64,000 nt of DNA from positions 155,614,397 to 155,678,396 of the forward strand of contig NC_072790.1 in assembly GCF_028583425.1 (NCBI RefSeq), in the 5' to 3' direction. The position numbers and the translations under genes are program-made. This document shows, in pieces, positions 11,671 through 24,003 of this stretch; position 1 is the stretch's first letter; the number at the start of each line of letters is the position of its first letter. This DNA is from Eublepharis macularius. Lineage: Eukaryota > Chordata > Lepidosauria > Squamata > Eublepharidae. The notes under the pieces are model-generated. The model searched no databases, was not told where the DNA came from, and saw only the letters and a list, made by a program, of their open reading frames with translations.

Positions 11671-12161
11671 GTCAGGCCTGATTCAGCTTTCAGCTGGGAG
11701 CACACAAAATTTAGATGGTTTCTTTGCAATTCTTGAATACTCAACAGTTTTCAGATCTACATATACAGTTAGACTACATAAATAGATGTTTACTAAGTAA
11801 ACCAGTATTCTGAACTGAGTCTTATACCGCTTATGGGCTTCCAGGATTACTTTTAACAAGTACAGAAAGCAATGACTATTTCAACAAGTCACATTGTAGC
11901 ACTTTCTCATTGGGGAAATCATTTTCTTTGGTGGGGGTTGATGTGTTGAAGGCTATCAATGTTTATAAGAGAGATTCTTCAGGTTCCAAGATGTGTGATT
12001 CAGTCATTCATCTTAGTGAATTCATGTTATCTTGCTTTCCATCTGTGTTCATTTGTTCACTGTAAATGAAAGGAAAACTGATATTTTCATAGGTAAGCAC
12101 TGAAAGCACAGAAAGAATGCAGTTTTATCCATATGCACAGACATTGGTTTTTTCTGTTTCC

Positions 12162-12677
12162 CAGCGCTGGATCTAGGGTTGCCCGCGCCCGGGGCAACCT
12201 TCGCCAGGCTGCTATGTGCGTGCGCTCCCGCGCTGCGTGATGACGTCACTTTGGTGATGTCATCACACGGGGCGGAGCAGAGGCAGCATGTGGGGCTGGG
12301 AAGCCGCCGCGCCATTTGCCTCCCTGCAGGCGAATGGCACGGGCAGCCTTGCAGCTCTCCACGCTGCTTTTGCCTGCCGCGTAGGGCAGGGGGCGACCGG
12401 CTTGCCTTGCACCCCCTGCCCTGCTGGGCAGGCAAAAGGCAGCACGGGCGGCCCCACACCCCCCGCGCTGCCTTTTGTCTGCCCTGCAGGACAGGGGGTG
12501 TGCAGAAAGCCGGCCGCCCCCTGTCCTGTGGGGCAGGCGAAAAAAGCAGCATGGGGGGCTGCAAGGCTGCCTGTGTTGCTGCCTGCGCCCTCTGGCAGCC
12601 GGCCCCTGCTCCCGGCGCCCCCTCCCTGGTGGCGCTGGGGCAGACTGCCCCCCCTGCCCCCCGTCAATCCGGCCCTG
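12162..12677. mobile_element. GC-rich hAT-like element, second family
   Basis: The ends CAGCGCTGGAT and ATCCGGCCCTG are inverted repeats of hAT type. CTGTTTCC flanks both sides (12154-12161 and 12678-12685), an exact 8-bp target duplication. The interior holds repeated CTGCCCTGCAGGACAGG-like blocks and TGATGACGTCA palindromes. Six overlapping open frames here are due to high GC and are not genes. Confidence 0.7.
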
Positions 12678-12689
12678 CTGTTTCCCCCT

Positions 12690-14990
12690 GTATAGGACAA
12701 GGCACAATGCTTATTATAAAAGCCTAATAGATGGGATAATCAACTCGGTGTTCATGTGCCTCCTCCCTATCCACTTTTCAGTATGTTTAGGACCAAGAGG
12801 AAAATTCATCTTTTTCATTGAAAAGCTAATGAAAAGCTTTCATTCACTATTTAATTAAGGATGATACTCCAGTCCAGCAAAGATGGTCTGTGGAGTCACC
12901 CTTCTGAATCACCCCAGCCAACAAGCAGACGTTTTCTTTGCTACCTATATTATAGGTGCAGCAAGAGAAAATAGCAGGAAACATATGTTAAAGATACATG
13001 CTAGATAAAAATGAGCAACTCTTTTCCACATGGATGTATGATCTGAATGCTGTGACAAAACTCTGCTATGTCTCCATGTGGGACTCTAGAATATGAGTTG
13101 GCCTGGGGGCCACATACCAACTAATGTAGCCCTGCAGATGCCAGTATCAGTCTGTAGACACTGAAGATAGAATCTGTTCTTGATATATATCTTTGTGCTT
13201 TCATTATTTTTAGATCCATGACTTGCTTGGCTTTAAATTCTCAAACTACTGCTGTTTAAATACCCTTAAAGAAACATTAGAAAAAGAACTTGAAATCATT
13301 ACACAGAGGCTTAGCAATCTGCTACTCTCTTGGCTAAAGCACAAGTTGGCTGAAAGGTGATTTTTAAAAGATCCTGCAAAGAGTGATAGAGTTGTTCTTC
13401 CACCTGAGAGAAGCCTGTATTTCTCCACTTTGGGTCTGTTCCAGGAGAGACTCTGGAGGTGCAGGAGGGGAACAGGTCCAGGCAGGGGTTTCCTCATCTA
13501 CTGGTCCTAAGGGAACTTGAACAGGAGCCTGCTGTTGGAGAGGAGGCATGGTGTCTTCTCTTGGAGCTTCTGGAGTGCACACAACATGGGCCATAGCAGA
13601 AAGCATGGAAAGCTCTGCTTCTGAGGAGACTTCTGAGAAGTCTTCACCCCATGTGCAGGCAGGGCTAGGACAAGCTTTGACAGTATCCTTACATCAGCTC
13701 ACTGAAGTATATTAAGTGTGACCTTCATAACCAGAGCTGGCAGCAGCATACCTCATGGTGGGGCAACTGTCAGGACCCAGGGCTTCTAACAGAGCCTACT
13801 GCTACTGCTGCCAATCCACAAGCCCTCCCATTACCCATGATTCCAGTGCCACTGGATGAAAAGAGAGAGTGTGCAGCTAGGAACACAGACCAAGGGAGGG
13901 ATCACAAGTAAGTACGCTGGGAGGCATGTACAGATGGGTAGGAAGGGGCAGTTGTGAATGATAGCAGGAATGGGAGGGACCTGGGCACTCTCTGCCTGGA
14001 GTCCCCTAAAACCTGGAACTGGACTTTTGCATAACTGAGTAGGGATTTAAAACCAGGTCCCCTTAGTCTGGTGCTCTAACTACTGCATCAGACTGACTCA
14101 CCTCTGAATTGGGCAGTCAATCGATATAGTGACAGTGCTATCCCAGAAATAGGCATGTTCAGCAGCCTGGTTATTAACATGAACCAAGGAATCAGAAAAA
14201 CCCAGTCCTATTCTAAGAAATGAGGTGATAACTAGCTATTTTCTTGGGAACTGGGAACAGCAGGGCCTCTGGTACAGAATCTAGGTGGAAACTCCTCTGA
14301 CCTGCATCAAGTGTCTTCCCTTAAAAACAGGTTTATTTTTGTAGATTCAGTAGGGAGCCTGGATAAAATAGAGAGGCCCGATTGACAATTGTATCTGCTC
14401 TCTTGGAACCTCACAGGGTGGGGGGATAAACTCCATGATTCTGAGGTGGGTTTGGGGGGTGTTTCTATGATGGTTTGATATATGTTTGCAGGAAACATGG
14501 TCCCAGGAGTCCAGTCCCTCTCCAGGGATATCATTCCTTTGCAGTACCAGCTGTCAGAACTTGTGCCCAAGGACAAGGAAGTAGGGGGCTCGTAGTGTTC
14601 ATATCTGTCAACCTTAATTTTACTGTACAGATCCTGGAAGATGTATTCAGGTCCTTCTGATTCAAGTCCTTCTGATTCAAGGTCCACATACTAACTCTCT
14701 CCTTTGCATTAATGTCTACATTCCACCCAAATTTCTAAAACCTCAGAGCATGGAAAACTTTTGGAATTTTCTGACTACCATCCTTAAAACATAAGTTTTA
14801 TAAATCCCCAGTTCACACTCAGGTAATTCACTCATCCAATCCAGATCATCCTGTTGTTCTTTGTCATCTGGAATGAACTTGCACTTCCCATAGATGCACA
14901 TCGTCCTGCTTCATCTGGGTACCTTTACAAAAATTCAGATCCACCAACAAGGTGCTAGACCCAGCATTCTTGATCCAAGAATGCCTCTTT
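12690..14990. other. no recognisable gene
   Basis: Single-copy-looking sequence. The minus-strand frames at 13364-13606 (rich in P, E, Q) and 14307-14687 show no domain I recognise. They could be remnants of an LTR or gene fragment, but nothing in the sequence decides it. Confidence 0.35.
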
Positions 14991-14994
14991 AGCT

Positions 14995-15512
14995 TGGAGA
15001 AATGAATACTGAGGGGTGACATGATAGAGGTTTACAAGATTATGCATGGGATGGAGAAGGTAGAGAGAGAAGTATTTTTCTCCCTTTCTCACAATACAAG
15101 AACTCGTGGGCGCTCAATGAAACTGCTGAGCAGTCGGATTAGAACGGATAAAAGGAAGTACTTCTTCACCCAAAGAGTGATTAACACATGGAATTCACTG
15201 CCACAAGAGGTGGTGGCATCTTCAAGCATAGACAGCTTCAAGAGGGGATTGGATAAACATATGGAGCAGAGGTCCATCAGTGGCTATTAGCCACAAGGTA
15301 TAGATAAAACTCTCTGTCTAGGGCAGTGATGCTCTGTATTCTTGGTGTTTGGGGGAGCAATCAGTGGGAGGGCTTCTAGTGTCCCTTCCCCACTGGCAGA
15401 CCTCCTGAGGACACCTGGTTTTTGGCCCCTCTGTGACACAGAGTGTTGGACTGGATGGGCCATTGGCCTGATCCAACATGGCTTCTCTTATGTTCTTATG
15501 TTCTTATGTTCA
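14995..15512 (+). mobile_element. CR1-family LINE 3' end
   Basis: The frame 15021-15290 encodes the conserved last 90 residues of CR1-group proteins, with KYFFTQRVINTWNSLPQEVV and DSFKRGLDKH. The 3' end has the typical GTTGGACTGGATGGGCC phrase and finishes in an 8-bp tail repeat TTCTTATG. It is strongly 5' truncated, as is usual for CR1. Confidence 0.8.
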
Positions 15513-15514
15513 AT

Positions 15515-16625
15515 GCCATGGAAGATTCTAGTTTTACCCTGAGTCTCTGCCTTAGGGTGTAAGTAAATCCAAGGGCATCTCAAGCCTTCTTCTTTGTAGT
15601 AGGTTCAGTTCCCAGACTGTCTTCCAATACTGAAATTACAGGATTCTACACCCCACCCCCCCAATCCTTCTTCTATATCCACAAACCTGAAAGCATGGGG
15701 ATCTTTTTTTCAGGACAGTCAAGATGTGGTTTTATTCCCCCACATTTCCCCTCTCACCCAGCCTTCAGGTTTTTCATTCCCAGCTCCAGGCCAATCTGCC
15801 TTACTACTAGCCAGTCTTCTCCATAGTCACTTTCAATTTGGCTCTAGTTTGTCAACAGACTTAGGATTTTTCAAATATGCAGGTTTTATTGAATTGTCAC
15901 ATACAAACTGCCATGGTAGTTTCACAATGGCACTGTCCAGTTCTCTTTTCCTGATTTTCTACTTCTGAGTTCTGGTCCTGGATAGGGAGAATAGTTAATT
16001 GCTTGTTAAGTGGTTGTCTCCCTTCTAATCTCTTTTCCTAAAATAGGACTGTTGTGCCAAATAGGTACCTGCATTTACATGAAACTTCAAAGGTCCTCTT
16101 TATGCCTGTGGACTTGTGATATAGGTCTTCACATGCAGACTGAGCTCTCTGCGCATGACTGCCCTGACACAAGGACTAATTTGAGTAACAAAAGACCCAT
16201 TTCCACTGTACAAGGAGGCACTCCGAGGACATAAAATCCTTCCTTCCAAGATAGAACACACATTTTAGATTAAGAACTAGATTCTGTTCTTTCCTGTGCA
16301 GAATCAGCAGATGATACAGCATCATACATGAGCTCATGTATATCTTATCTCATTGCTTTGGCAGAGGGTGCAGGCTTTGACCCTCTGCTACTCTACCTGA
16401 TGGAGAAAACCCATATGCAGTTCAAAAACATTGCATGTGAGATTTTCTGATGGTATCCGGAGAGCAGAAGGGAGGCAGGGCTGCAGTGTCCCCTACAAAG
16501 GACTGTTTGTGCAGTTTCATCTCCCTAGTAGCCACATAGTCTAGTCCCAGAAAAAAAAGTGAGAGCTGACTCTGTGTTAGAAAATGTGAAGGAGTTCCAT
16601 TCAGCCATGACATAGATAGGATGCC
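15515..16625. other. no gene seen
   Basis: Plain sequence with short unrelated open frames on both strands; no repeat family recognised. Confidence 0.45.
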
Positions 16626-16626
16626 C

Positions 16627-16716
16627 ATGACATTCTGATGGGCAAACTGGAAGACTGTGGAGTGGACTATAGGACAGTTCGGTGGATAATGAAATGGTTA
16701 GAGGACCGCACTCAAA
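16627..16716 (+). mobile_element. CR1 LINE, 5' piece of a copy split by the Harbinger element
   Basis: Encodes the RT segment GKLEDCGVDYRTVRWIMK and ends in WLEDRTQR. The protein continues with VVVNGVSSDW at 31953 after the 15.2-kb insertion. It is 5' truncated at about 16627. Confidence 0.8.
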
Positions 16717-17496
16717 GAGTCTTTTCACACTCACTTTTTACAGCGTATCCGCACCTGACTCGCATCCCATGCTTGCAGACTTTTCACATTACAAGGGTAG
16801 TCATGGGACACCGTTCCGCAGCAGGTCCGTGTTTTCTCCGACGTTTCTTCCTGCGGAGATACCACGATTTTATTTTGAATTCGCTGCCCACTCGGTGTTG
16901 ATCCAAATAATGCCAGTGTGAAATGTTTTGTCCTCTTTTTGCCTCTCCCCCCCCCCCCATTCTTGTCCTCTTGCGCTGATTGGTCTGTTCATCTAACCAC
17001 ACCCACAGTCCTCGGCTCTCCTGTCCACTCTATCCGCCATTTTTTCCCCCCGATTGTGAGCATGACATTTCAGCAATTTTCGTTTGAACCGTCTGCTGAA
17101 AGATCATACCCCCATCTTCAAACCCTCTCTCCTTTAGCAAACATTATGTTCCGTTTCTGCGTGCGCCGCACCAAACACACACACCCCTCTGAATTGCTAT
17201 GGTTTATCACTGTAGTTGTCCCAAGAAGAGTGATTCCATGGTGAAACTCTGCGCCTGTTGGACTCGTTATTCACAGAATACCCTATCGCCTCCCCAACCA
17301 GAAAGTCGATTTTTTTTTCACTCTCTACTATTGACAGGAAAACCTCAGCGAGAATTCCTCGCGTGGGTGCGTAGAGACATTTTTGACACTGTGACATGGC
17401 AGGCTAGGTCTCATTGAAACGCTATTTTTGATATGCGTTTTGTTATGGCGGGCGGTTCAGTCATGCAGTTCTGCTGACTCTACACGCCTCTTTTGA

Positions 17497-17519
17497 TCAC
17501 GTGACCACAGCGGACCAAT
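17497..17519 (+). promoter_or_regulatory. candidate promoter elements of trihelix gene 1
   Basis: A palindromic TCACGTGA (17497-17504) and a CCAAT box (17515-17519) lie about 85-105 bases before the likely start codon at 17604. The same 8-bp palindrome recurs at 25858 between the other two genes. The promoter role is inferred from motif and position. Confidence 0.35.
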
Positions 17520-17603
17520 GGTTAATCGAGATCTGCCGGGCGGGAATTTCAAATGTACCACTCTCAGAAACAACCATTCACTCCCAGGCAGTTGTTCGAG
17601 ACC

Positions 17604-19904
17604 ATGGCAGCACCAAAATCATCCGGGGGAAGAGGTGTCTCCTGGAGGGAGAAGGAAACCCTGGACCTCTTGGAATTTTGGGGAGAAGAGAAGGTACAAG
17701 AGGCGCTGACAAACTGTCATCGAAACATTGATGTTTTTGACCGCATCGCGGAGCAGATGGTGTCACGAGGCCATGCAAGAACTGCGCTAGAATGCCGAAC
17801 TAAGACCAAAGCTTTGCGACAGGAATACAAGAGGGTTGTGGCTCACAATGGAAGATCTGGAAATGCCCCCGCCACATGCCCCTTTTATGCCCAACTCGCA
17901 AGGATTTTCAGAGGCGATGCTAGCATCAGGCCGCAAAGGGTGGTGAGAAGTCTTCAACTACAGTCTGCAGGCCATGAGAAAAACATGAACCCAAATCCAT
18001 CACTCAACGGAAACAATGCTATTTGGGAGGGATCGGAGGAGCTGTTCACGCATCCGATGGTGACACTGAATCTCCAGGAGGTCCACACCGCAATGCCCAG
18101 TGATTCAGGCAAGTTGCTATTACAGAGCAATATGAGAGTACCTTGCTGTGAATGAAGGGGGCAGGTGGAAAATGGCCTACACATATCAATAATGTCAGTG
18201 GGATGTTCCCTTGGCCGGCCCGTTCTGTGCACTGTCATTGAACGGTTAAGTAATGAGTTCTTTCTGGCGAAACCTGCTGTAAAAAATTTTTATTTTGTCT
18301 GGGTTCTAGGGAAAGGGGGCCAGTGCGAGGGAAGGGTTCAAAAAGTAGATATGACAGGGCAGGAAGGTTGCTTTCCCTAGGCTTGTTATCAATTCTGGCA
18401 GTGCCATTTTTCAAAGCGCACACTCTTTACGGACTCAAGGGCAGATTTCGCATCTCTGCGCATTCTTGACATTTTACCTGAGTGTTCAGTCAATGGGCTA
18501 CGCGGTCATCCACACCTTGCCCCCAAAGATGCATGATGTGTTGCCACCGTTAGCCCGCTGCTGGGTCATCGGATGGTGGGGGCGTTGAGACAACGCATCT
18601 TCTTCAATAGAGTTCATCGATTCAACTTCAGGTTTCACTTGAATGTTGAGCAGAGGAGGAGAGCATTGTTGGAGGGGAAAAGGTTATTGAGATTTTTAAT
18701 AATGACATTGTCAGGATGGCGGTCGAAAGATGTTCCACAACTGCTCAAGCGACAGACGTCAAATGTTGGACCACTTTTGAATATTAACTATAAAGAATAA
18801 GACTTATGACTGTGGAAAACTGTGCATATGTATGTCCTGGTATGCCAATAAAGGCATTTGGTTCGATTCATATGAAGACAACTAACCTCCCATTCTCTGT
18901 GTGCTGCGTTCAGGTTCTCCCACGGAGACCGATACATCCACAGATGACGGATCACTCAATTCTGGCCAGGCTTGCGAGGAAGATCCCACCACAGATGGTA
19001 AGGAAAATTCAAGAAAACCATGGGGTGCATCTCGACAACGGTCAGGCATGGACAGCCGTTGAGAATGGGGGTGTGCCGACGCACATCGTCATTTTTCAAG
19101 AACATCCCCAAATAAGTGTTCATTTTTGGAGGGTGGAGATGCGGCATTAGTGTCTTCAATGATGTTCTTTGGGGGATGCATCGTTGAAGTGTGCCTTTTT
19201 AGCTGTTTTGACCAATTATCTCCTCGTCGTGATCAAAATCTATTTCCTTCTGTCCAGATCAAGACATGACACAGATTGAGGACTTCCCTGAGGTGCTGGG
19301 TCAGGAACTGGAAGATGCCCAAGGTAGGACACCCCAATGCTGGTGAGCTTAGAGTGCTCCTTGAATAACAGAGAGAGATATATCCTTGTGCTTCTTCACA
19401 GGTGTTCGAGAAAATCCACAGGAGGAAGAACGACCCATGGCAACAACGGCACAACTTTCTCCAGCCACGCGCTTGGAGAAAGCTCGTACCAGGACCAGGC
19501 GTGTCTCACTTCTAACAAGTGTTGCTGAGAAGATGCTGTCTCAGGCTCAGAGGGAGGATCTGCAACAAAGACAGGAACGCAGACAACTTCTGGAAGCGAC
19601 CACACATTGGCGTTCAGCTATGGATTCAGAGACGCGATGGCATGAGGATATTATCATGGAGGCCAAAGAGGACAGAAGAGCTTTTGTTGAGGCACAAAAT
19701 AGAAATGCGGAGGGTCTCAATAAGGCTGTCACTGCACTCTACTCCTTGACCGAACTCTTTGTCAAGGAGCAGAGAGCTGGAGCAGTCCCAGCAAGTATTG
19801 AAAATTCCCCAAGTAATAGAAGACAAATCAGGCATCCCGAAGTTCCACTGCGAAAGAGAGCATGGGTAATTAAAAAAAGGGAGAGATTTGATCCCTCATG
19901 TTGA
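17604..19904 (+). CDS. Harbinger Myb/SANT (trihelix) partner protein, 4 exons
   Basis: Predicted exons: 17604-18108, 18914-18997, 19258-19323, 19402-19904. They sum to 1158 bases, 385 residues plus stop, with every junction in phase 1. The start at 17604 has a good context (GACCATGG) and fits the domain better than the upstream ATG at 17553. Residues about 12-95 form a Myb/SANT-like DNA-binding domain: WREKETLDLLEFW, then TALECRTKTKALRQEYKR. Exons 2-3 encode an acidic, serine/threonine-rich linker; exon 4 gives a charged, probably coiled-coil C terminus with RQERRQLLEATTHWR and a basic end RKRAWVIKKRER. In Harbinger systems such a protein carries the transposase to the nucleus and to DNA. Intron 1 uses a GC donor (CAG/GCAAGT). 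No internal lesion was seen. Splicing is predicted, not observed. Confidence 0.75.
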
Positions 19905-21835
19905 GAACCTCCCTTTTTTATCTGTGGGCGTCCGTGTGGGTTTGGTGATCTAACCGGTCCTCAGTGCTAAAGATTACCAGCGTCATATGGTAGCTTTGAA
20001 AACAAAATTGTGCACCATGCTGTTGTCACAAGGGTGTCAATGTGTTTGTACATTGTTTTGCTGAACGTATCCATTTTTAAGCACTTCTGGTGAGTGATCT
20101 GTTGATTGTTGAAAAAAAAAGGGTTAAAAACCATGCTTTTTTCCTAAAAAACGTGCAAAGCTAGAATGTTGCTTTTACAATGTGTGCCTATAACTACCTC
20201 TCTAACTTTTGACTGCTCTACAGAAGCAGTCAAAGCTCCTCCTGCGGGTAGCTCCAAATTGAACTTTGTTCCTCAAAAAAACAAGAAGATCTGTTCCCTC
20301 ATTGTCTGATATATATGATCATTTAGGTTCCGAGCAGACATTTGTGTGAATAAAAAAAATTGTTTGAATACTCAATCGCTGTTTTGATAAATCGCCAAAA
20401 ATTTAAAAGCAATTCTGTGGTGTGATATGGTGCTCGCTGTCTAACCTAGGAACATGTGAATTATTTTTCTGGATTGGGATCTTTGCCGCAAGAATCAATT
20501 GTTGTTAAGGAAACAGAATTTTTTGTTCTTGGGGTTCTGATCTGGATATTTTGTCCTTCTCTCACAATTCATGCCTTAAGTAGACAGAACCATCTTGCAG
20601 GGAGACAACCAAACAATACCACACATTGCCAACTTGAAGCCCTTGGTAGATCATTATTCTCAGGAATGGCACATGAAAATGATGGGCAACTATGGAAGTG
20701 GTGCTTAACACAACTTTATGTTCAAACACAGGTTAATAGTTGGATCATTATCCAGAAAAGGGAAACCAAAAAGTTTTCATTTGGGAAGAGGGAGGATAGC
20801 AATCTGTAAAGTGGCCTAGTGGTTGAGTAGCGGGAAGTGTATCCAGATTACTGCTCTGTGACACATGCCTGGTATTAAAGAGACACGTGTGTGCAGAAGC
20901 TTGTTTTCATGCGGCACTTCAACCTTGGCGACACAGGGTGTGTTTGTCAATGGGGGGAAAAATTAGCTTTATAATGTGGGGGGGTGCTCCCGTTTCAGTC
21001 CCCTGGAAATGTGTCAAACAGAAAAAGTTAATTACCTCGCCAAATAAAGGGACAGAGTACCACCTGGTAACGATGCTGTAGAATCATACGACAGTGCGGG
21101 AATACTGAGCTCAAACAGTTAATGCCATTAGATCTGATAAATTCCTGCTTTGACAAGGGACAAGACTTTTCTCCTTACTAAGCACTGTGTGTGTTATCTC
21201 CGGCAGGGAAATCAGGACGCCATGCACTGTCAAAAAAATAATCAGATTCCATAGCTTGAAACTGCTACCTCTCTCTAGACTACATCAAAAAAACCACTTA
21301 GATGTCAACAACCTACAGAAAACCAAACATTTATTTTAAATTGAACAGGAGAAAATCACAACATTGAATATTCAATTTTTATGCATGCATAAACGAGAAG
21401 GAGCAAAGTGACTCCAAAACCACACACAAGAATATGTTCCTCCCCACGCAAGTACAGTGTCCGAAAAACCGAAATTTTTATTTTTTAAACATATTCTCTG
21501 GTCGACATCAGAGCATGACTGCGGTGCAATGTGAGGCGAAGAACAGTCGCGGTTATAACAGCGTCTTGCCGAAGCCTCGTTTTGCAAATGATGCAAGGCT
21601 AGAATTAAATTGGCCAGTTGTGGTACATGTGTCATGCAAGGACATCGCGCACCACCCTCCCCTCCTCCCGGTGCCTCCTGTCCGCAACAGGGAGCACAAG
21701 GCATTCCTCCGGCACATCCAATGGCATGAAAGGTGCATCGTCATCCGGGAAACCATGACCTTTCTGTTCACAAATATTGTGAAGCACCACACACGCAGTT
21801 GTGATGCTGGTCACATTTTCCTCCGCCACCATCAA

Positions 21836-21850
21836 CTGAGATCTCAGACA
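21836..21850. repeat. target-site duplication of L1, left copy
   Basis: CTGAGATCTCAGACA occurs here and again at 24004-24018, immediately outside the L1 poly(A) end. It is a perfect 15-base duplication within the transposase exon. Confidence 0.9.
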
Positions 21851-23226
21851 GATAGATTGAACTTGTCATGGTTGGGAAGAATTGCAGTAGTTAAGATGAA
21901 TGTGTTGCCAAGAGTGATGTTTCTGTTACAGACAATACCAATCATTAGGGACTCTAAGCAGTTTGACAAATGGCAGAGGAAAATATCGGAGTTTGTGTGG
22001 GCAGGCAGGAAGCCTCGAGTGAAAATGAAAGTATTACAGGATCCAAAGGAAAGAGGTGGAATGCAATTGCCCAATTTGAGACTTTATTACGATGCAATTT
22101 GTTTGGTATGGTTGAAAGATTGGATGAAGCTGAAAAATCGCAAACTGCTGGCCTTAGAGGGATATAAAAAATTATTTGGATGGCATGCATACTTATGGTA
22201 CGATAAAGTAAAAGCAGATTCTATGTTTTTGCACCATTACATTCGGAGAAGCCTCTTCTCAACCTGGAAGAAGTACAAAGACTACCTGCAAGAAGGAATC
22301 CCCTCCTGGGTGGTTCCATATGAAGTAATAGATCCGAGAACGGTTGATAATGAACAACAGTGCTTAACGTACAAGGAGATAACGCGAATAGAACTTTCTA
22401 AAATAAGAATAAGGACGCAACAAGAGTTGTCTCCAAATTATGACTGGTTTCAATATAGACAAGTTAGAGATCTTTATTACTCGGACTGTGTGAAGGGAGG
22501 GATAAGAATGGAGAACTCAGATTTAGAGAAAGTAATTCTACAAGAAGAAAAAAAGGAAATCTCTAAGATATACAAAGTACTGTTAAAATGGAATACGGAA
22601 GATGAAGTAGTTAAAGTGCAAATGGTGAAGTGGGCTATAAATTTTAATAAAGAACAATGGAGGCGTGGGAATATTTGTGGAAAAATACATTGAAGATTAC
22701 GACATGCACCAGTATCAAAGAGAATCTCTACAAAATGATTTATCGTTGGTATCTGACACCAAAGAAAATTGTGCTAGGGAACTTGAATACATCTAATAAA
22801 TGCTGGAAATGTAAAAAGCATGAGGGATCTCTGTATCACATGTGGTGGACTTGTGAGGTAGCTAGGCAGTACTGGGGGGAAATAATAAGAGTAATGAGTG
22901 AGATTTTACAATTTCAAGTTAATAAGAACCCAGAACTCCTGCTACTGAACTTGGGAATGGAAGATATTCCAGCACAACACAGGACATTGTTATTCTACAT
23001 GACAGCAGCAGCTAGACTCTTATATGCGCAGAAATGGAAAGTACAAGAAGTGCCAACTATTGAGGACTGGATTTACAAATTGCTGTACATGGCGGAGATG
23101 GATAAAGTGACAAGAAAATTGAGAGACCTTGACCCGGGACAGTTTAACACGGACTGGGAGAGGCTGAAACGATATTTGGTGAAAAAATGGGAGGTGGGAG
23201 GACTGTGGCAGTTTGATAATTACTGA
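21851..23226 (+). pseudogene. L1 ORF2 C-terminal region (5' truncated)
   Basis: Two overlapping frames (to 22693, then 22657-23226) cover the region after the RT. Features are LSWLGRIAVVKMNVLPR, FVWAGRKPRVKMKVL, KERGGMQLPNLRLYYDA and the C-terminal cysteine/histidine motif CWKCKKHEGSLYHMWWTC. The full protein is an endonuclease-reverse transcriptase; here the endonuclease and RT are missing by 5' truncation. One frameshift lies near 22670. The upstream ATG at 21434 is in antisense Harbinger sequence and is not a real start. Confidence 0.85.
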
Positions 23227-24003
23227 AATATAACAAAAGGAGAGGGGAGTGACTATACCGGGGGGAGAGAGTAAAGTGAAAAAATTCTAAGCAATTATTT
23301 TATTTGATTAGTATGAATAGTTGGGTATCAATAGTGTTACTATCATAAGGATTATAAGGATAGAATTTAATTAATTTTTTTTATGTCAGCAGATAACTGT
23401 ACAATGGAGAATAAATATACATTAGCATACACAATATAGGTCTAATTGATAGACTTTTGCTGAATGTGTACATGAATTGTTTGTTGGATAGTTTTATAAT
23501 GGAGAAATTAGTTAATCAAAAAGGACAAGACATGTAAAAGAAAGTAAAGAGTATCATATGGAGTATAAGTCAAATTGATTGATTTATAATAAATGTATGC
23601 AATGTTTATAGAAGTATTTGAAGTTATGCATAAAGAGGGACAAATTGTTTGCCCCATTTTGAAGTACTTAGAAAGAGTAAGACAGAATACAGAATACCAA
23701 AATGATTATTATTATTATTATTGAAAAAGATAAGTTAAGATTGTCATATTTTTACCCATTTGGGAAGAAAATAGAGATAGCACTATGTTACTATAGACAA
23801 GCTTAGAAGAGTTTGAAAGTATATTATAATAAGTACAATAAGTTTGAAATGAGTAGAGGGAGAATAGACAAGGGGTTGGAAAACTGTTGGAAGTCAACAA
23901 AAGGGGGGGAAAGGGAGGGGGTTAGAACTGGAAAATTTAAGGGAATGATTGTAATAAATTCTATATGTGTCTAATCCAATAAAAATTTTTATAAAAAAAA
24001 ACC
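21851..24003 (+). mobile_element. 5'-truncated L1 LINE inserted in the transposase
   Basis: It encodes the C-terminal part of L1 ORF2, then about 780 bases of 3' UTR and a poly(A) run at 23992-24001 preceded by AATAAAAATT. Perfect 15-base duplications flank it. This L1 is younger than the Harbinger copy. Confidence 0.9.

Noticed and set aside
12049..12858. Six overlapping long frames on both strands
   Set aside because: All arise from the GC-rich hAT-like element 12162-12677; none has a domain, and the frames overlap in all directions.
16711..16720. 10-base target duplication CTCAAAGAGT suggesting a Mutator or hAT insertion
   Set aside because: The element ends (GAG...CTC) resemble the target; aligning the inverted ends base for base leaves AAA as the duplication, in line with the Harbinger transposase inside.
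21434..22693. Long open frame of 419 codons
   Set aside because: Its first part is antisense to the transposase exon and its second part is L1 ORF2. The joint is the L1 insertion site, so the frame is a chance fusion.
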